From Parastagonospora avenae f. sp. tritici 18332-5 (Eukaryota > Ascomycota > Dothideomycetes > Pleosporales > Phaeosphaeriaceae): a stretch of 64,000 nt of DNA. The notes under the pieces were generated by a model, which saw nothing but the letters and a program-made list of their open reading frames with translations, did no database searches and was not told the origin of the DNA. Shown piece by piece: positions 1 to 11,290 of the stretch. Location: assembly GCA_022559985.1 (NCBI GenBank), contig JAFJTR010000036.1, forward strand, positions 214,826 to 278,825, given 5' to 3'. Numbering within the stretch: the first letter of the stretch is position 1; each line of letters starts with the position of its first letter. The translations under genes and the position numbers were made by a program.

Positions 1-189
1 CAGATTCTTCACTGCGGCCTTCTCGTCCTTCTCCTCGACATGCTTTTTCATATGCGACACAAGGGCTTTCGCGGCCCGCTCAACCTGCGACGGGTCCAGT
101 TGGTATGGTGTGCCATTTGCGACCTTGGTAGTGACTGGGGCCTCGACGACAGTCTGCATCTTCTTGGTAACTTGTTTTGAACGCGCCAT
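1..189 (-). CDS. Ribosome-biogenesis L1-domain protein, Cic1/Utp30-like (5' end only)
   Basis: The reverse strand is open from an ATG at 189 to the window edge, giving 63 residues. The visible part is a Lys-rich leader followed by PYQLDP, an amphipathic segment rich in Ala/Lys and a charged stretch ending in KNL. This resembles the N-terminus of fungal Cic1/Utp30-type ribosomal L1-fold proteins, nucleolar factors of 60S assembly. The L1 domain itself lies outside the window, so the identification is tentative. The gene is divergent from the FHA gene at 1807. Confidence 0.5.
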   Translation of the reverse strand, partial: MARSKQVTKKMQTVVEAPVTTKVANGTPYQLDPSQVERAAKALVSHMKKHVEEKDEKAAVKNL

Positions 190-1806
190 CGTTGCTGTGT
201 TGTAATGCTTGCGATGCGCTGCTGGTCGCCTGTAAAAGTTCGGCGAGAACTAACTTTTCGACGGCGATACCTTCCGCCGGACGCCGACGCGGCAGCCACT
301 AAGCACTTAAGATGCGGGGCTTGGATCTCTCCTAAAGAGGCAGTCATAGCTTTTAGATCCGCCTATCAGCGCGTCGCAACCAGAGCAAGCGTACGACACG
401 CCTTCATCCTTGTCGCGACGCGGCAAACCGATGGGGCGGACGCAGCAATATTTCTAGCCCTTCGTTTGCATGCAGCAGTCCGTACGTAATGCAGCCTTTC
501 GAGTCACTTCGCAGTCTACCCGTAAGACAAAATTTCGTGCTAGACGTCGTGCTTTCGTCAATATACTTTTCGAAAGACTATGGCTTCAATCAATCCATGG
601 ATATCCCTTGGACATTGCACCCTTTCATTCCTGATTCTTAGTATTCGAGAAGGGTTGTTGCAGTTGTCAGCTACAGCTTTCAATTTCGTTGGTCCTCGGA
701 TCGACAGTGCCATTCGATCGAACCTCAGCCGAAAGCACCGACCAGATTTCTCGACGCGTCTATACCGCTACGTTCGCGTCAATGTCAGCCTCGGCACTCC
801 ACTTTGGAGCAGATTCGCGCTCCATGTTCCATTTGTGACAGTGGGCTGCAGCAGGAAAGTTTTCTTTTCACTTGCGTGACGTCTGGGCTGCGCCTTGTTC
901 CACCCTGCTTAGTAGGCTGGTCTCGGTGAGACTTAGGACACGAGCGAATGCCTAGAAAATCACGGCCCTTGCAAATGGGTCCAGACGCGGGCAGAAGCGT
1001 ACTTGATATCTGTTCGTTCGCGTGGCCGTTTGCGGGCGAACGATTCACGCGTTGCACCTGTACCTACCGAGACGCGTAAATGACTAGAGCAACATTATGA
1101 TGTATTCGCGAGGCAATACTGTTAGTCGAATTTTAGTCGAATCTGCAAGTGGCAGCAAATTGCTCCACAGAAGGTATCTTACGTGCAGGCCATAGACGGC
1201 ATGCAATGTGGAAGATGACAGCCCAGCGCGTACACGGTGGCAATGGCGGTGGATTAATCTGCGATTACCCGCAGCGTAGAGGGGCTGGGACGGGTTGAAA
1301 AATCAAGTTACATGTAGAGCCGAGCGAGGAATGGACGTAATAGGCGTGATCTTTGTGCTCGTGCACGGAGTCTTATGAACAATCTCATGGTCACTGAGAA
1401 GCAGAAGGGGCACCACGCAAACTGGAGGCAGAGCAGATGCAGTAGCAGAGACATTTGTCGGAAATCATCTGGAATACAAAATGTATCAGAAACTCAATCG
1501 AGCAGTGAAACAGGTGTAATTGTGGGAAGGGAAGCCCATGCCCCGTGCTGCGCTGCGGGTCGCGCTATCCGCTTTCGCGTACCTACGCGATTCCACCTTC
1601 CACGTCGGAGACCACTCAGTTTCGCAATCCGACGACCTCATGGCCTCTTCTTCGTGACCACCTCCTGTCAACTCTTCCTGACATCTCTAGCACACGCTCT
1701 TTTAGCATCAGAGTCAATAGCCGGCGGCCCGGACGACACGCCCGCGCTTCGCTCTCATATCAGACCTTGACACGTCCAGTCTCGCGTTCTGACCGTACAC
1801 GACACC
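190..1806. other. Divergent intergenic region with three ACGCGT boxes
   Basis: No convincing gene is seen in this 1.6 kb; the ORFs present are short, overlapping and without recognisable domains. ACGCGT (MluI cell-cycle box) occurs at 754, 1047 and 1072. CT-rich stretches precede the FHA gene's ATG. Confidence 0.5.
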
Positions 1807-3423
1807 ATGGACAGCTCCCCAAGCCGCGAGACGCATCAATCGCTCGTGGAGTCGACAGAGGTACAGGCAGAGCCTGCCTCGAAGCCATGTCTGCTCCCCG
1901 CTTTCGGCGACGAGACCGCTTTTAGCTCCTCGCCCTTCCCACGTCCATCTTCCAAGCGGAAGTTCGACGAGGACGACTCGCCCACGTTCCCCAAGCAGGT
2001 GCTCAAGTACTTTCCCACGCCAGTCCCCTCAGTTCCGACATCGTCCACCATTCTGCCTTCGTCGTCGCCCCGCAATGGCCGCCCGGCCATGCAGCGGACC
2101 GTTTCTGCCCTCTCTGAGCGGGCCCCGCTAGGCGCCGTCCCAGCCGTCGACCTGCCCTTTGACGGCGAAATAGTGCGCATGGGACGGTCTTCCAACACGT
2201 CCGACTACCAGCTGTCCACAAATCGCCTGATATCACGCGTCCACGTCCAGGCCGCGTACCACACGCCCTCGGCGAGGTATTCTTCAGGCTATATCGAGGT
2301 CGAGTGTCTGGGCTGGAACGGAGCAAAGATTCATTGCGGAGGCCGTGTTTTCGAACTGAGCAAGGGCGACACATATGTATCGGAGAATCCAGAGACGGCA
2401 ATCATGTTGGATGTTCAAGATACCCGCGTCATGATAGCTTGGCCCGCCATCCCCACACCGAAGCTGTCGTGGGACTCTGAGGAGGACGACATGCCCACAC
2501 CCACCCGCCGCAAGGCCAAAGAGACCTTCGACTCCAGCCCTCCTGTCGTTCCTCGCTCGCCTGTCTCGCAGAGTCCTATCCGCCAGCCCGTCTTCGCAGG
2601 TCTAGGATCTGCCCAGTCCGGTCCTGTTCATGTCTTTGAGGATGCCGACGCTAGTGAAGAAAGCCCCAAGGCCGAGAGCCCCGATTCAGCTGAGCAGACC
2701 TTTATCCGCGCTGCCCACCCGCGCCTCAACTCTAGCCATGAGGATCGTGACGTCAAGTCGAGCATGCTGTCCTCTTTCGCCGACGATGACTACTCTGACG
2801 GTGACGAGGAGAATGATCCTGTTGTCCACTCCTTCGGTCCTTACGGTCAGAATATTCTGAACGGGCTTGCTTCGTTCTCAACTGCTACGCCGACTCAGTC
2901 CAACACTCCCCGTCTTCGTGCTCCGTTGCTATCCCCGTCGCCGCGACGTCCTTCTGCTGAGCCTCTTCACTTCCAGGAGTCGCCGATCAAGAACCATGTT
3001 ATCAACCAATTGGCTTTCTCGCGCATCCACTCCCAGCCTCTGTCTGCTATTCACAGCAACCTGCCTGCTGAAATGAAAGCCTGTGTCACGAAGACCACGG
3101 ACAGCAAGGGCTTTAGTGAGGCGTCCACACCGATTCCTCAACTCTCGCACCAGGATCTCAAGAGGATTCTCGACGACACGCCGTGCGTTGGCGAGATTCC
3201 TCGTGCTGGCAAGGACGCCGCTGGACAGCCGCTAGAGAACGAATTCTACTACGTCCCGGAGATGGACACCAACCAGTTGAGGCGCGAGTCCATCACCGCG
3301 GGCAGTCGTAGCACTGGTCTGCGTAATGTCAGGAAGACACACAAGGTACGTTTCTGCAACACCCACGTACAGTGCATCACTAACCCTCTATAGCAATACT
3401 ACTGGAAGAAGCCTCGTGTCTGA
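1807..3423 (+). CDS. FHA-domain nuclear regulator (Tos4/Plm2-like)
   Basis: Exons 1807..3345 and 3394..3423 encode 522 aa; the 48-bp intron has GTACGT, CACTAAC and TAG. The second exon adds only the short tail QYYWKKPRV, which is why the read-through ORF looks complete but is not. A Ser/Pro-rich N-terminus is followed by an FHA fold at about residues 105-215, recognisable from VRMGRSS, the SRVHV core and a following conserved Gly/Asn segment; FHA domains bind phosphothreonine. The rest is low complexity, acidic and Ser/Pro-rich, typical of a nuclear protein. In yeast Tos4 and Plm2 are FHA proteins that bind chromatin and are targets of G1/S transcription; equivalence here is inferred from architecture. 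Three ACGCGT boxes lie 0.73-1.05 kb upstream. Confidence 0.8.
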
Positions 3424-4531
3424 GCAGCTCCAACCACTGTGTCTCCTACCCATATCGACCGAAACGCACAGTCTTAACCGCGCAAGCACACCCTTTCCTT
3501 CCATATTTTGCATAGCGCGGCGTTCCGATACCATTTCCTTGAGCCCTCGTGCTCAGCGACGTCGACCCCTCTTGGATTTTCTTTCTTTATGTACCACCAT
3601 CTCCTCAGTTGCATAGCTGGTTGTGAGCAAGGTGCATTTCTTACTTGTTCCGGCACTGACAAAGTGCTTATATCTACGGCTTCATGAGGCGTTACTGGTA
3701 TGTTCATGCTCCTGCTGAAAGTTTTCAGTGTATCGTGCTAATGAACACAAGGATCACTTTCGATGCATCGCTACCTCGACCGTTTCCTTCTTACGTCCCG
3801 CCGTACTCCTACATCGCTCTGTTCCGTCAAGCGAACGCAGCGGCTTTTCTTACTTTACACTGGTGGATGGGCCTCATAGCCCGATTTTCTTATCGTGATG
3901 GTGGATGGATCTGAGGAGCATGCGTGGGGCGAAAAATCGTGGCTGCATATTGTCGGAGAATGTGCGAGGCCAAAAAGTGCTTTTGGATATGTACACAGGC
4001 ATCTCTTACGGGACGTGTAGGTAGCATGATCAATATGAGGAGGGTGGCAGCTAGCGGCAGATGAATGACATACAAAAACTTGAAATTTGACATTGCATTG
4101 TTGATATGGTGAACTGGGTGCGACTTTGCAATGAGCGCATGTGGCATATTGAAAGAAGCCCGTATGTGCGATGTTTGTCAAAGTTGAGGAAACGTGAAAG
4201 ATGACGTAATTGCTGATGCGACATTAGCGCGTCCTCACGTGACCCTCCAACCACTCAAAGCACGCAACAGGCAATCAATACGTGGAAGCTGGAGATGTTT
4301 TTCATTTCGTTACGGACTCAGCACGCACACTCCTCGGCCATGTCCATGATGTTTTGCACGAAAGGAAAAGGTTTGTTATCGATTCACTCTACATGCCCGG
4401 GTGCTGCCGTATGTAGGTAGAAAGTGCCAAAGAAGAGACCATGCCCTCATGTCCGTCGCATGCATTCGTTGCATAATCGTATCTCCACCTGACCCCGAAA
4501 CTCTCGCCAGACGCCGTAGGGAGCGAAGCAT
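3424..4531. other. Convergent 3' intergenic region, no gene seen
   Basis: This 1.1 kb lies between the 3' ends of the FHA gene and the ubiquitin-L40 gene. Only short overlapping ORFs without recognisable features are present. A TCACGTGA site occurs near 4234. Confidence 0.4.
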
Positions 4532-5185
4532 TTACTTGAGCTTCTTCTTGGGGCGGAGCTGGTTGGTGTGTCCGCACTTCTTCTTGCGCTGCGGGGGTGT
4601 TAGTATTGGCATATTCAAAACTGGCCAGCCATTTCTCGAGGAATTGGAAGGTGGCTATAGGATGTGACGTACGCAGTTGACAGCCCTCGGTGGCAGACGA
4701 GCGTAGCACTTGCGGCAGATCATCTTGTCGCAGTTGTACTTGGAGGCGAGCGCCTTGAGCGAAGGCTCGATGATGCCGCCACGGAGACGGAGGACCAAGT
4801 GCAGAGTCGACTCCTTCTGGATGTTGTAGTCGGAAAGGGTGCGGCCATCCTCGAGTTGCTTGCCGGCGAAGATCAGGCGCTGCTGGTCCGGGGGAATGCC
4901 CTCCTTGTCCTGGATCTTGGACTTGACATTGTCAATCTGCTAGATATTAGCTGGTGCGCGGACGATGAGCATCGGGAGAACGCGCTGTGTCTGATGATTC
5001 CACTTCAAGACTAGCTCGTAGTCAGTATACAGGTCATGAGAGGGTCGTGAAGTTGTAGAGGAGGTCCAGAAGATCAAGAAGGTGTAACATACGTGATGGT
5101 CTTGCCGGTGAGAGTCTTCACGAAGATCTGGTAAAGTCAGTGTGAGTGTCGTAGGAGATTGATATGCGCGGTAGCCTACCTGCAT
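4532..5185 (-). CDS. RPL40: Ubiquitin-60S ribosomal protein L40 fusion
   Basis: Five exons (5180..5185, 5093..5127, 4986..5010, 4673..4936, 4532..4588) encode 128 aa: 76-residue ubiquitin ending in LRGG, then the 52-residue eL40 extension with its Cys-rich zinc motif (CDKMICRKCYARL...CRKKKCGH) and basic C-terminus RPKKKLK. The precursor supplies ubiquitin and the L40 subunit after cleavage at the Gly-Gly junction. The first coding exon holds only Met-Gln, a frequent arrangement in fungal ubiquitin genes. Introns 1, 2 and 4 are GT-AG. Intron 3 (4937..4985) must start at GC to preserve the invariant SSDTIDN, so it is a GC-AG intron. The 5' leader carries an out-of-frame ATG at 5249. A 14-bp palindrome with CACGTG lies about 115 bp upstream. 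Confidence 0.97.
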
Positions 5186-5298
5186 GACGGCGGTGTTTTG
5201 TCGTGATCTTGGGCAGACGTTGAAAGATGAGGCGGCGGAGAAGGTTCATTTTGGCGATGACTGATCGCCCCTCGTGCGCTTTACCGAGCGCACGGACC

Positions 5299-5312
5299 AG
5301 GTCACGTGACCT
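5299..5312. promoter_or_regulatory. Perfect 14-bp palindrome centred on CACGTG upstream of ubiquitin-L40
   Basis: AGGTCACGTGACCT is self-complementary and contains an E-box, the site type bound by fungal bHLH factors such as Cbf1. It lies 114-127 bp upstream of the ubiquitin-L40 ATG and downstream of the Rrn7 stop codon. A regulatory role is inferred from position and symmetry. Confidence 0.45.
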
Positions 5313-5424
5313 ATCTTTATACGAACTTCAAAGTCATCGTCAGGCGCATATAATATCGAAATCTTTTGTTTCTTGTATTCATTACATGCATGTAGTAGTC
5401 GCGTCGAGGTGGGTGATTGTAGAT

Positions 5425-7151
5425 TCATTCGCCGCGACCTCGTATGCCCTCTTTCTGCCTCCTTCGCCACTTCTCGACCCTTGCCTCTGTGAAGAACACC
5501 GCATTGACCAGCATATCGAGCGAGAATCCAGCTAATCTTGCTGCTTCTTCATAGAAATTAGCAGCGTGCTGAGGCAGATCGTCTGCGCTTCTCCATATTG
5601 GGTACATCTGCCCCGGCCGTAAAACATCCGAGTCGTCCTCCACAATCGCCGCCGCCTTCATACTGGCATGAACTGCCTGCACAGTCTCCAGCGCCCTCTC
5701 ATGAGATACCCCATCTGATATCTGCACTGGAGGGCGCTTCTCTTTGCCCTCGATCGGGAACATCCCATACAGTGCGTTCCTGAAGTCGTCGCTCTCCTTG
5801 GTGCGCTGTACCTCAGCATCGTCAATGAATGTGTCGGCATAGAAGTCTAGATATTGATCAAGCTGCTCCGCTCCCATCTCGAAAACGTCGCTCTCTTGTA
5901 GCTTGGTCAGCTCCTCGGTGGTAAAGCCTGGGTTGCTCCCCCTCTGTGCCCTTTTCGCCGCCGTCATGTGTTTAGACCATTTCCTCCAGTCCACCACGGC
6001 CGTGGTAGGTTCTGACGAAGACTCTGGATAGCGCTTGATCTTGTCAAATGGGTAGAACAGCTTGACGCAGACAACAAGGCAACCAATAAGTTGGGCTTCC
6101 GGCAGGTGTCGAATTCCGAGTCGATGACGGCCGCTGTAACGAAATACAAACTTGTAGCCAAGGAGATCGGCCAGTCGTAACGTCGCGTCGTACATCTCCA
6201 AGGGTAGCGCCAGCTGTTTGAGGTAGCGAAACAAAAGTGGCTGGGAGTTGAGAGCTGGCCACTGCACTCCGAGATCCTTCTCGAAACTGATCTCCAGGTT
6301 GGTAAGTGTCGTGTAGAAGATGCGATAATTCAACATTGTCTGCGGGTCGAGCACGGCATGGTATGTTGACGGTAACCGATCCCTCATGCCGAGTGGTAAT
6401 AACTCGATTGCTCTTCTGTATGCCATCTTGCCGTCCATTACCCAAGCATGAATATCGCCTGGGGTGATCGGCAGCCGTAGTGTAGACATGCCAAGATAGC
6501 ATAGAGCCAGACAGTCGTATAGATTTGGTGTACCGTAAAGCTGTCTGTCGCGAACTTTTGGCGTAGATATTGTACCTCGCTCGTTGTCGGTGGTCTGCTC
6601 GTCTTCGCTCTCAAGAGTGTTGAAGACTTGGGACTGCTGCGAATCGGCTTCTGCACTATTGCTCGCGATCTTGTCGCCGAGCTGAGCCACACGGAGTGCC
6701 CAAAGGTCGAAAACGACAATTTCGAGCTCCTTCGGTAGGCCCTTTTCCTGGACCAAGAACCACACTTGATGTCTTAGGATGAGCTGTAAGCACTTCAAGT
6801 ACAAATCGAAAGCTCGCCGCCCACTAAATTCTGAGTGGCCGTCGTTAGCGAGGATACCAGTTGCTGTGGATGGGTTTGAACGTACGTTTGCTAGTCTTTT
6901 TCGCATTTTCGTCGATTTCCTTTCGCTTGCGCGTCACTTTTCGAGCTGCCGACACGTGGTGGTCCTCATCGTCGGCGCCTCGCACAAGACCCTACCGTCT
7001 ATTAGATGGTGGTCTCAAGGCCAAGCATACTGCAAACCTCTTGACGATGGCCATTTTGGCAGTAGAGGTACCCGTCCTCTCCTTCTTCGTAACGTCTTGA
7101 TCGACAGTTCTCAATGCCGCAGACTGGGCCTTTTGTCCTCCTTGACTCCAT
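5425..7151 (-). CDS. RRN7: RNA polymerase I-specific initiation factor Rrn7 (TAF1B family)
   Basis: Exons 7038..7151, 6886..6991 and 5425..6830 encode 541 aa. The N-terminus has the zinc ribbon of this family: C11, C16, C31 and H35 in PVCGIENC...YCQNGH. A basic linker follows, then the cyclin-like part beginning at GRRAFDLYLKCLQLIL. Rrn7 is a TFIIB-like subunit of the yeast core factor and of mammalian SL1, and recruits Pol I to rDNA promoters. The ATG at 7151 was chosen because it brings the zinc ribbon in frame; the long exon alone would start inside an intron. Intron 1 (6992..7037, 46 bp) and intron 2 (6831..6885, with GCTAACG) are GT-AG. The gene lies tail-to-head behind ubiquitin-L40. 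Confidence 0.9.
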
Positions 7152-7839
7152 GATGATGTCTGCGCCAAGCTTCTTTTGCGCGCTTTGAAGAGCTGGAAAT
7201 CGATAGGCTGTTGATATCCAGTGAAAGAATGAAATCGATTTATCTTGGATCCGCTCTTCAGCGTTGCAAATAATATGAGCTGAGCTGCCAAAGTGTGATC
7301 ATCATCGTTTTCCCTTCAGACAACACGGGCGGTTGAGGAAGCAACACAGTCAACGTGCGAAATATGTGAACAAGATTGACGCGTGGTTCAACAAGACGGA
7401 GTCTCAGTGTGCTTAGTTACTGTCTTCGCTTTGTTGTGTCAAGCTTGAGGAAGTTGCGACGGGTACGCTAGCGGAAGTTCATGCTCACTAGCGCGAAAAT
7501 TGCAAACGAGGAATCATCTGATTTCACCAATAAGGGATCATACATTTGCATAACATCATCACCTTTTGTTCATTGCCGTAGGGATATATCTAGGAAAGTA
7601 CTCATATCGTAAAACGTTTCCCGTAGATGGCAATGCAAAAACCCAAATTGATCCGAAGAACCCACTTGCATTGGTCGCTATCAACGCAGGTGGAGCGCAT
7701 GGAGGTGCTCGTGTTACCGAAAAGTAACCGTCCCGTATCGCATGCGAAAGAAGCCGTACTTGCTCAGCCAAACTTTTGACCGGAGTTCGACCCAACTCCG
7801 CGATTCCCGCTGACAACCTGCGTCTCCAACGAAGCGAAT
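7152..7839. other. Spacer between eIF5A 3' end and Rrn7 start
   Basis: This 0.69 kb should hold the Rrn7 promoter and the eIF5A 3'UTR, as both genes are on the minus strand. No coding signal is seen. Confidence 0.4.
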
Positions 7840-8564
7840 CTAGACCTTGGGAGCCTCCTTGGCGTCGATGGCAGCCTCCTCGCCCATGGCAGTGAGAACA
7901 ATGACGTCTGATGCATGTTAGTAGTGCCAAGCCTGGAATGCGTCTAGTTGACTCACTGATGTCCTTGCCCTCCTCGGTGAACATCTTTTGGATCTTGGTG
8001 CCAACTTCACCGTCGGGGACCTTGACATCGTCCTTGGTGGAGCCGTCGTCGGACATAAGGGAGAGGAAACCATCGTCAGTAACGTCGAGCTGATCTCTTG
8101 GTTAGCCGAGCTTTGCCACCCCACATTCCAGGTCTACTCACGAGCTGGTACTCCTGGCGGCGGACATTGGGGACGTTCATGTTGTGGGTGGAGGGGCAGA
8201 GTTCTTCACGCTTGGTGGCAGTGAAGATATCGATGGCGACCAAATGGACCTTTGCGTGACCGTGCTTTCCGGTCTTGGAGGTGGTCATCTCGACAATCTT
8301 GCAGGGACGGTTCTTGATGACGACGAAACCGTTCTTCCTCAGAGCAGAGCACTGCATGGGGAAGGTAAGGGAGGCACCGGCATCGGCGCTCTCGAAGGTG
8401 TGCTCATGCTGAGCGCGATACAGTCAGTATGTGTGCGATGGCTCTGCGAAAAATGGCGGATTCGACGCCTGGCTGGGCGCAACTGGCGACGGAAATCGAC
8501 AAGGTGGGGTAATTACACATGCGGGGTCCTATGGGGGTGTACGTACCTGCGCGTCGTCCGCCAT
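7840..8564 (-). CDS. Translation factor eIF5A (hypusine-containing)
   Basis: Four exons (8547..8564, 8142..8408, 7957..8089, 7840..7907) encode 161 aa, the usual size. The first exon is only MADDAQ. The hypusination loop SKTGKHGHAK is complete; the modified lysine corresponds to K54 (K51 in yeast). The C-terminal OB fold follows (VRRQEYQLLDVTDDGFLSLM) and ends in GEEAAIDAKEAPKV. eIF5A relieves ribosome stalling at polyproline and aids termination, in the cytosol. All three introns are GT-AG (138, 52 and 49 bp). The gene is divergent from VPS52 across a 297-bp shared promoter. Confidence 0.97.
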
Positions 8565-8861
8565 GGTGATGAATGAGAGTAAGTGCGACGGGGGTGAAGA
8601 AGCTGGTGATACTCGGTGGGCAGGAGAGAAGTAGCGGGGATGAGTGGTTGGCCGTTCAAGAGAAGACTTCGTGTTCTCGATTTTGAAAAAGGGCCCGCGC
8701 GAGAGGAAGAAAGACGCTAGAGAATCCCTGCCTAGTACGGAACAAACAACCGCCGGCCGCCGTTGCCCATCGATCGGGCGAACGCGCTCGCGACCTGTCC
8801 TCGACAACGAAACCACCGCAAATGACGTGTCCTTGAACAGATTGCATCTTGATTAGACACA

Positions 8862-10953
8862 ATGTGGGGACTGGACAGGCTGTCTGCCTACTCTGCGCCT
8901 TCAGGCACGCCGCCTCCTCGCCGTGATTCATACTCACCAGCCCCTCGAAGGGGGTATCCAACTCCAGGGCCCGGTGCCTTACCGCCTCGCCCTGGTCTGC
9001 TACCACGCACAACCTCCTTAGGGCTTATATCACCTTCCGCTTCCAGCACCAGCCTGCCTGGAACTGCACGGGTACCCAATGGCGGACCACGTAGACGACC
9101 GACAGGAAACGGTCCGCATCATGGGCCAGACCCGGTTCAGGTGCTGGCGAACATAATGGGAGGAATGCCTCGGAAGCCGCCCGCCAGCAGTGGCGGAAAA
9201 GACCAGGCTATACCGAAGAAGCCAGAGGTGGTGGTAGAAGAGATCGACTTTGGCGGGCTCAGCTTGCATGACTTCGCAGCAGAAGCGCCCAAGCAGCACC
9301 ATCAACCCATATCTGTACATACATATAGCGCGCAGTCAATCGAAGAATGTACGTGTTCAGCTCTCAAGCGCAGAAGGTTTGCTCATCGTGATTGTAGACG
9401 ACAACGAAAAGGAAAAGTTTGAAGACCTGCACAAATCAATACTCGCCTGCGATGAAGTTCTGAAATCTGTCGAGACATATCTTACAAACTTCCAGGCCGA
9501 TCTTGGTGCAGTCTCGGCTGAGATCGAGTCACTGCAGAATCGGTCGATTGCGCTCAACACCAAGCTTGAGAATCGAAAGGTGGTGGAGAAGCTACTCGGC
9601 CCTGCAGTCGAGGACATTAGCATCTCTCCCGCAATCGTGCGAAAGATTGCAGAGGGACCAGTAGACGAGGGTTTCGTTCGTGCCCTGGCGGAGATAGAGA
9701 AGCGCTCCAAGACGATCAACGCGAAAGCAACAGAACAGCCAGACATAAAGTCTTTGGCAGACATCAAGCCGCTGCTAGATGACCTCACGAATCGCGCTGT
9801 CGAGCGAATACGCGACTACATTGTCGCACAAATCAAGGCGATCAGGTCTCCTTCCATCAACGCGCAAGTCATCCAGCAGCAAGCCCTGCTCAAGTACAAG
9901 GAACTCTATGCTTTCCTTGCAAAGCACCAATCAGAACTTGCGCAACAGATTGGTCAGGCATATATCTACACAATGCGCTGGTACTATCTGAACCACTTTA
10001 CACGATACCGAGTCGCATTAGAAAAGATCAAAGTCCATACCATGGACAAGTACGATGTCCTCGGTGAGGATCCCTCTGCGAGAAGAGCCGGTAGTCTTCT
10101 CGGTCAAGCACGCAATGCACCAGCTGCGTACGACGCTTTCTCCCTGGGTCGACGGCGCGATGCCTTGAAAAGCTCATCAACGAATGCCCTGACTGCTTAC
10201 CTTGCCGAAGAGGAGAAGTCAGCACACTACCTGGAAACACCATTTCGCAGCTTCAATCTCTCTCTCATTGACAACGCATGTTTCGAGTACACGTTTTTAT
10301 CCTCCTTCTTTGCACCCTCGCAAAACTACCACGCCATATCCCGTACCTTTTCCACCATCTTCGAGCCAACCATGGCAGCCGGCCAAGCCTTGACCAAAGC
10401 ACTCGTCGCAACCACAACCGACACACTCGGCATACTGATCTGCGTCCGACTCAACCAGCACTTCGCCTTCGAACTCCAGCGCCGCAAAGTGCCCACCGTG
10501 GAGAACTACATCAACGCCACAAACATGCTCCTCTGGCCGCGCTATCAGCAAGTCCTCGACATGCACTGCACCTCTCTCCAGAAAGTCACATCCGCGCTCC
10601 CCGGCCGCCCGACCACCGGCGCCGCCCTTCTCTCATCCAGCTCCGCATCCTCAACATCTACCGCGCCCACGCCCCTGACGCAGAAATTTGCAAATCTTCT
10701 CCAGGGCATTTTGGCATTGTCATCGGAAGCTGGCGACGACGAACCGGTATCAGTGAGCGTGGGCAGGTTGCGGAGTGAGTACGAAGCGTATTTGACGAAG
10801 ATGAGTAAAGGGATCAGTGATATGCGGAAGAAGGAGAGGTTCTTGTGTAATAATTATAGTCTGGTGTGCACGATTTTGGCGGATGTGGAGGGGAGGTTGG
10901 GAGAGGAGGTTAGGGTGCATTTTGAGAAGATGAGGGATGCTTATGACAAGTGA
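8862..10953 (+). CDS. VPS52: GARP complex subunit Vps52
   Basis: Exons 8862..9348 and 9398..10953 encode 680 aa; the 49-bp intron splits a Tyr codon in QSIEEY/DNEKEKFEDLHKSI. After a Pro-rich N-terminus of about 130 residues the Vps52/Sac2 region begins, with the characteristic coiled coil (FEDLHKSILACDEVL, EIESLQNRSIALNTKLENR) and the YKELYAFL and YIYTMRWYYLNHFTRY blocks. Vps52 is part of the Golgi-associated retrograde protein tether that returns endosome-derived vesicles to the trans-Golgi. The length fits fungal homologues. The ATG at 8862 is the first in frame and the leader is short. Confidence 0.93.
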
Positions 10954-11290
10954 GGGGACTTGGAATAGTGTCTAGGATGATATAGGATGAACATTTACAA
11001 CTGCTGGGATCTATTTGGCACTTCGAGCATACTACGCCTCAGGCAATCAAAACTGCCCCGAGAAAGTGTCTAGTTTACTATGCTGTTCTGCTGCCTTCAC
11101 AATGAACGTGGCGGCGCCAAAGGACGCCGGTCTTTCGTAATCGAGCTCTTATTGGGCGGCACTGATCTAGTCGCTCTTGCGCTCAGCCTCCACCACGATT
11201 TCCCCTTCTTCTATAAAATGCAGCCCGCGGGCCACTTTCACTATCTAGCTACTCACTTGCCTTCCTCTTCACTATACAACAGACGGGACA
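10954..11290. other. Intergenic region upstream of the HET pseudogene
   Basis: It contains a TATAAA-like element near 11214, about 75 bp upstream of the HET ATG, suggesting that a promoter remains. No separate gene is supported. Confidence 0.35.

Noticed and set aside
1375..1925. ORFs overlapping the leader and start of the FHA gene
   Set aside because: They overlap the FHA reading frame in other phases and translate to Arg/Ser-rich text without domains.
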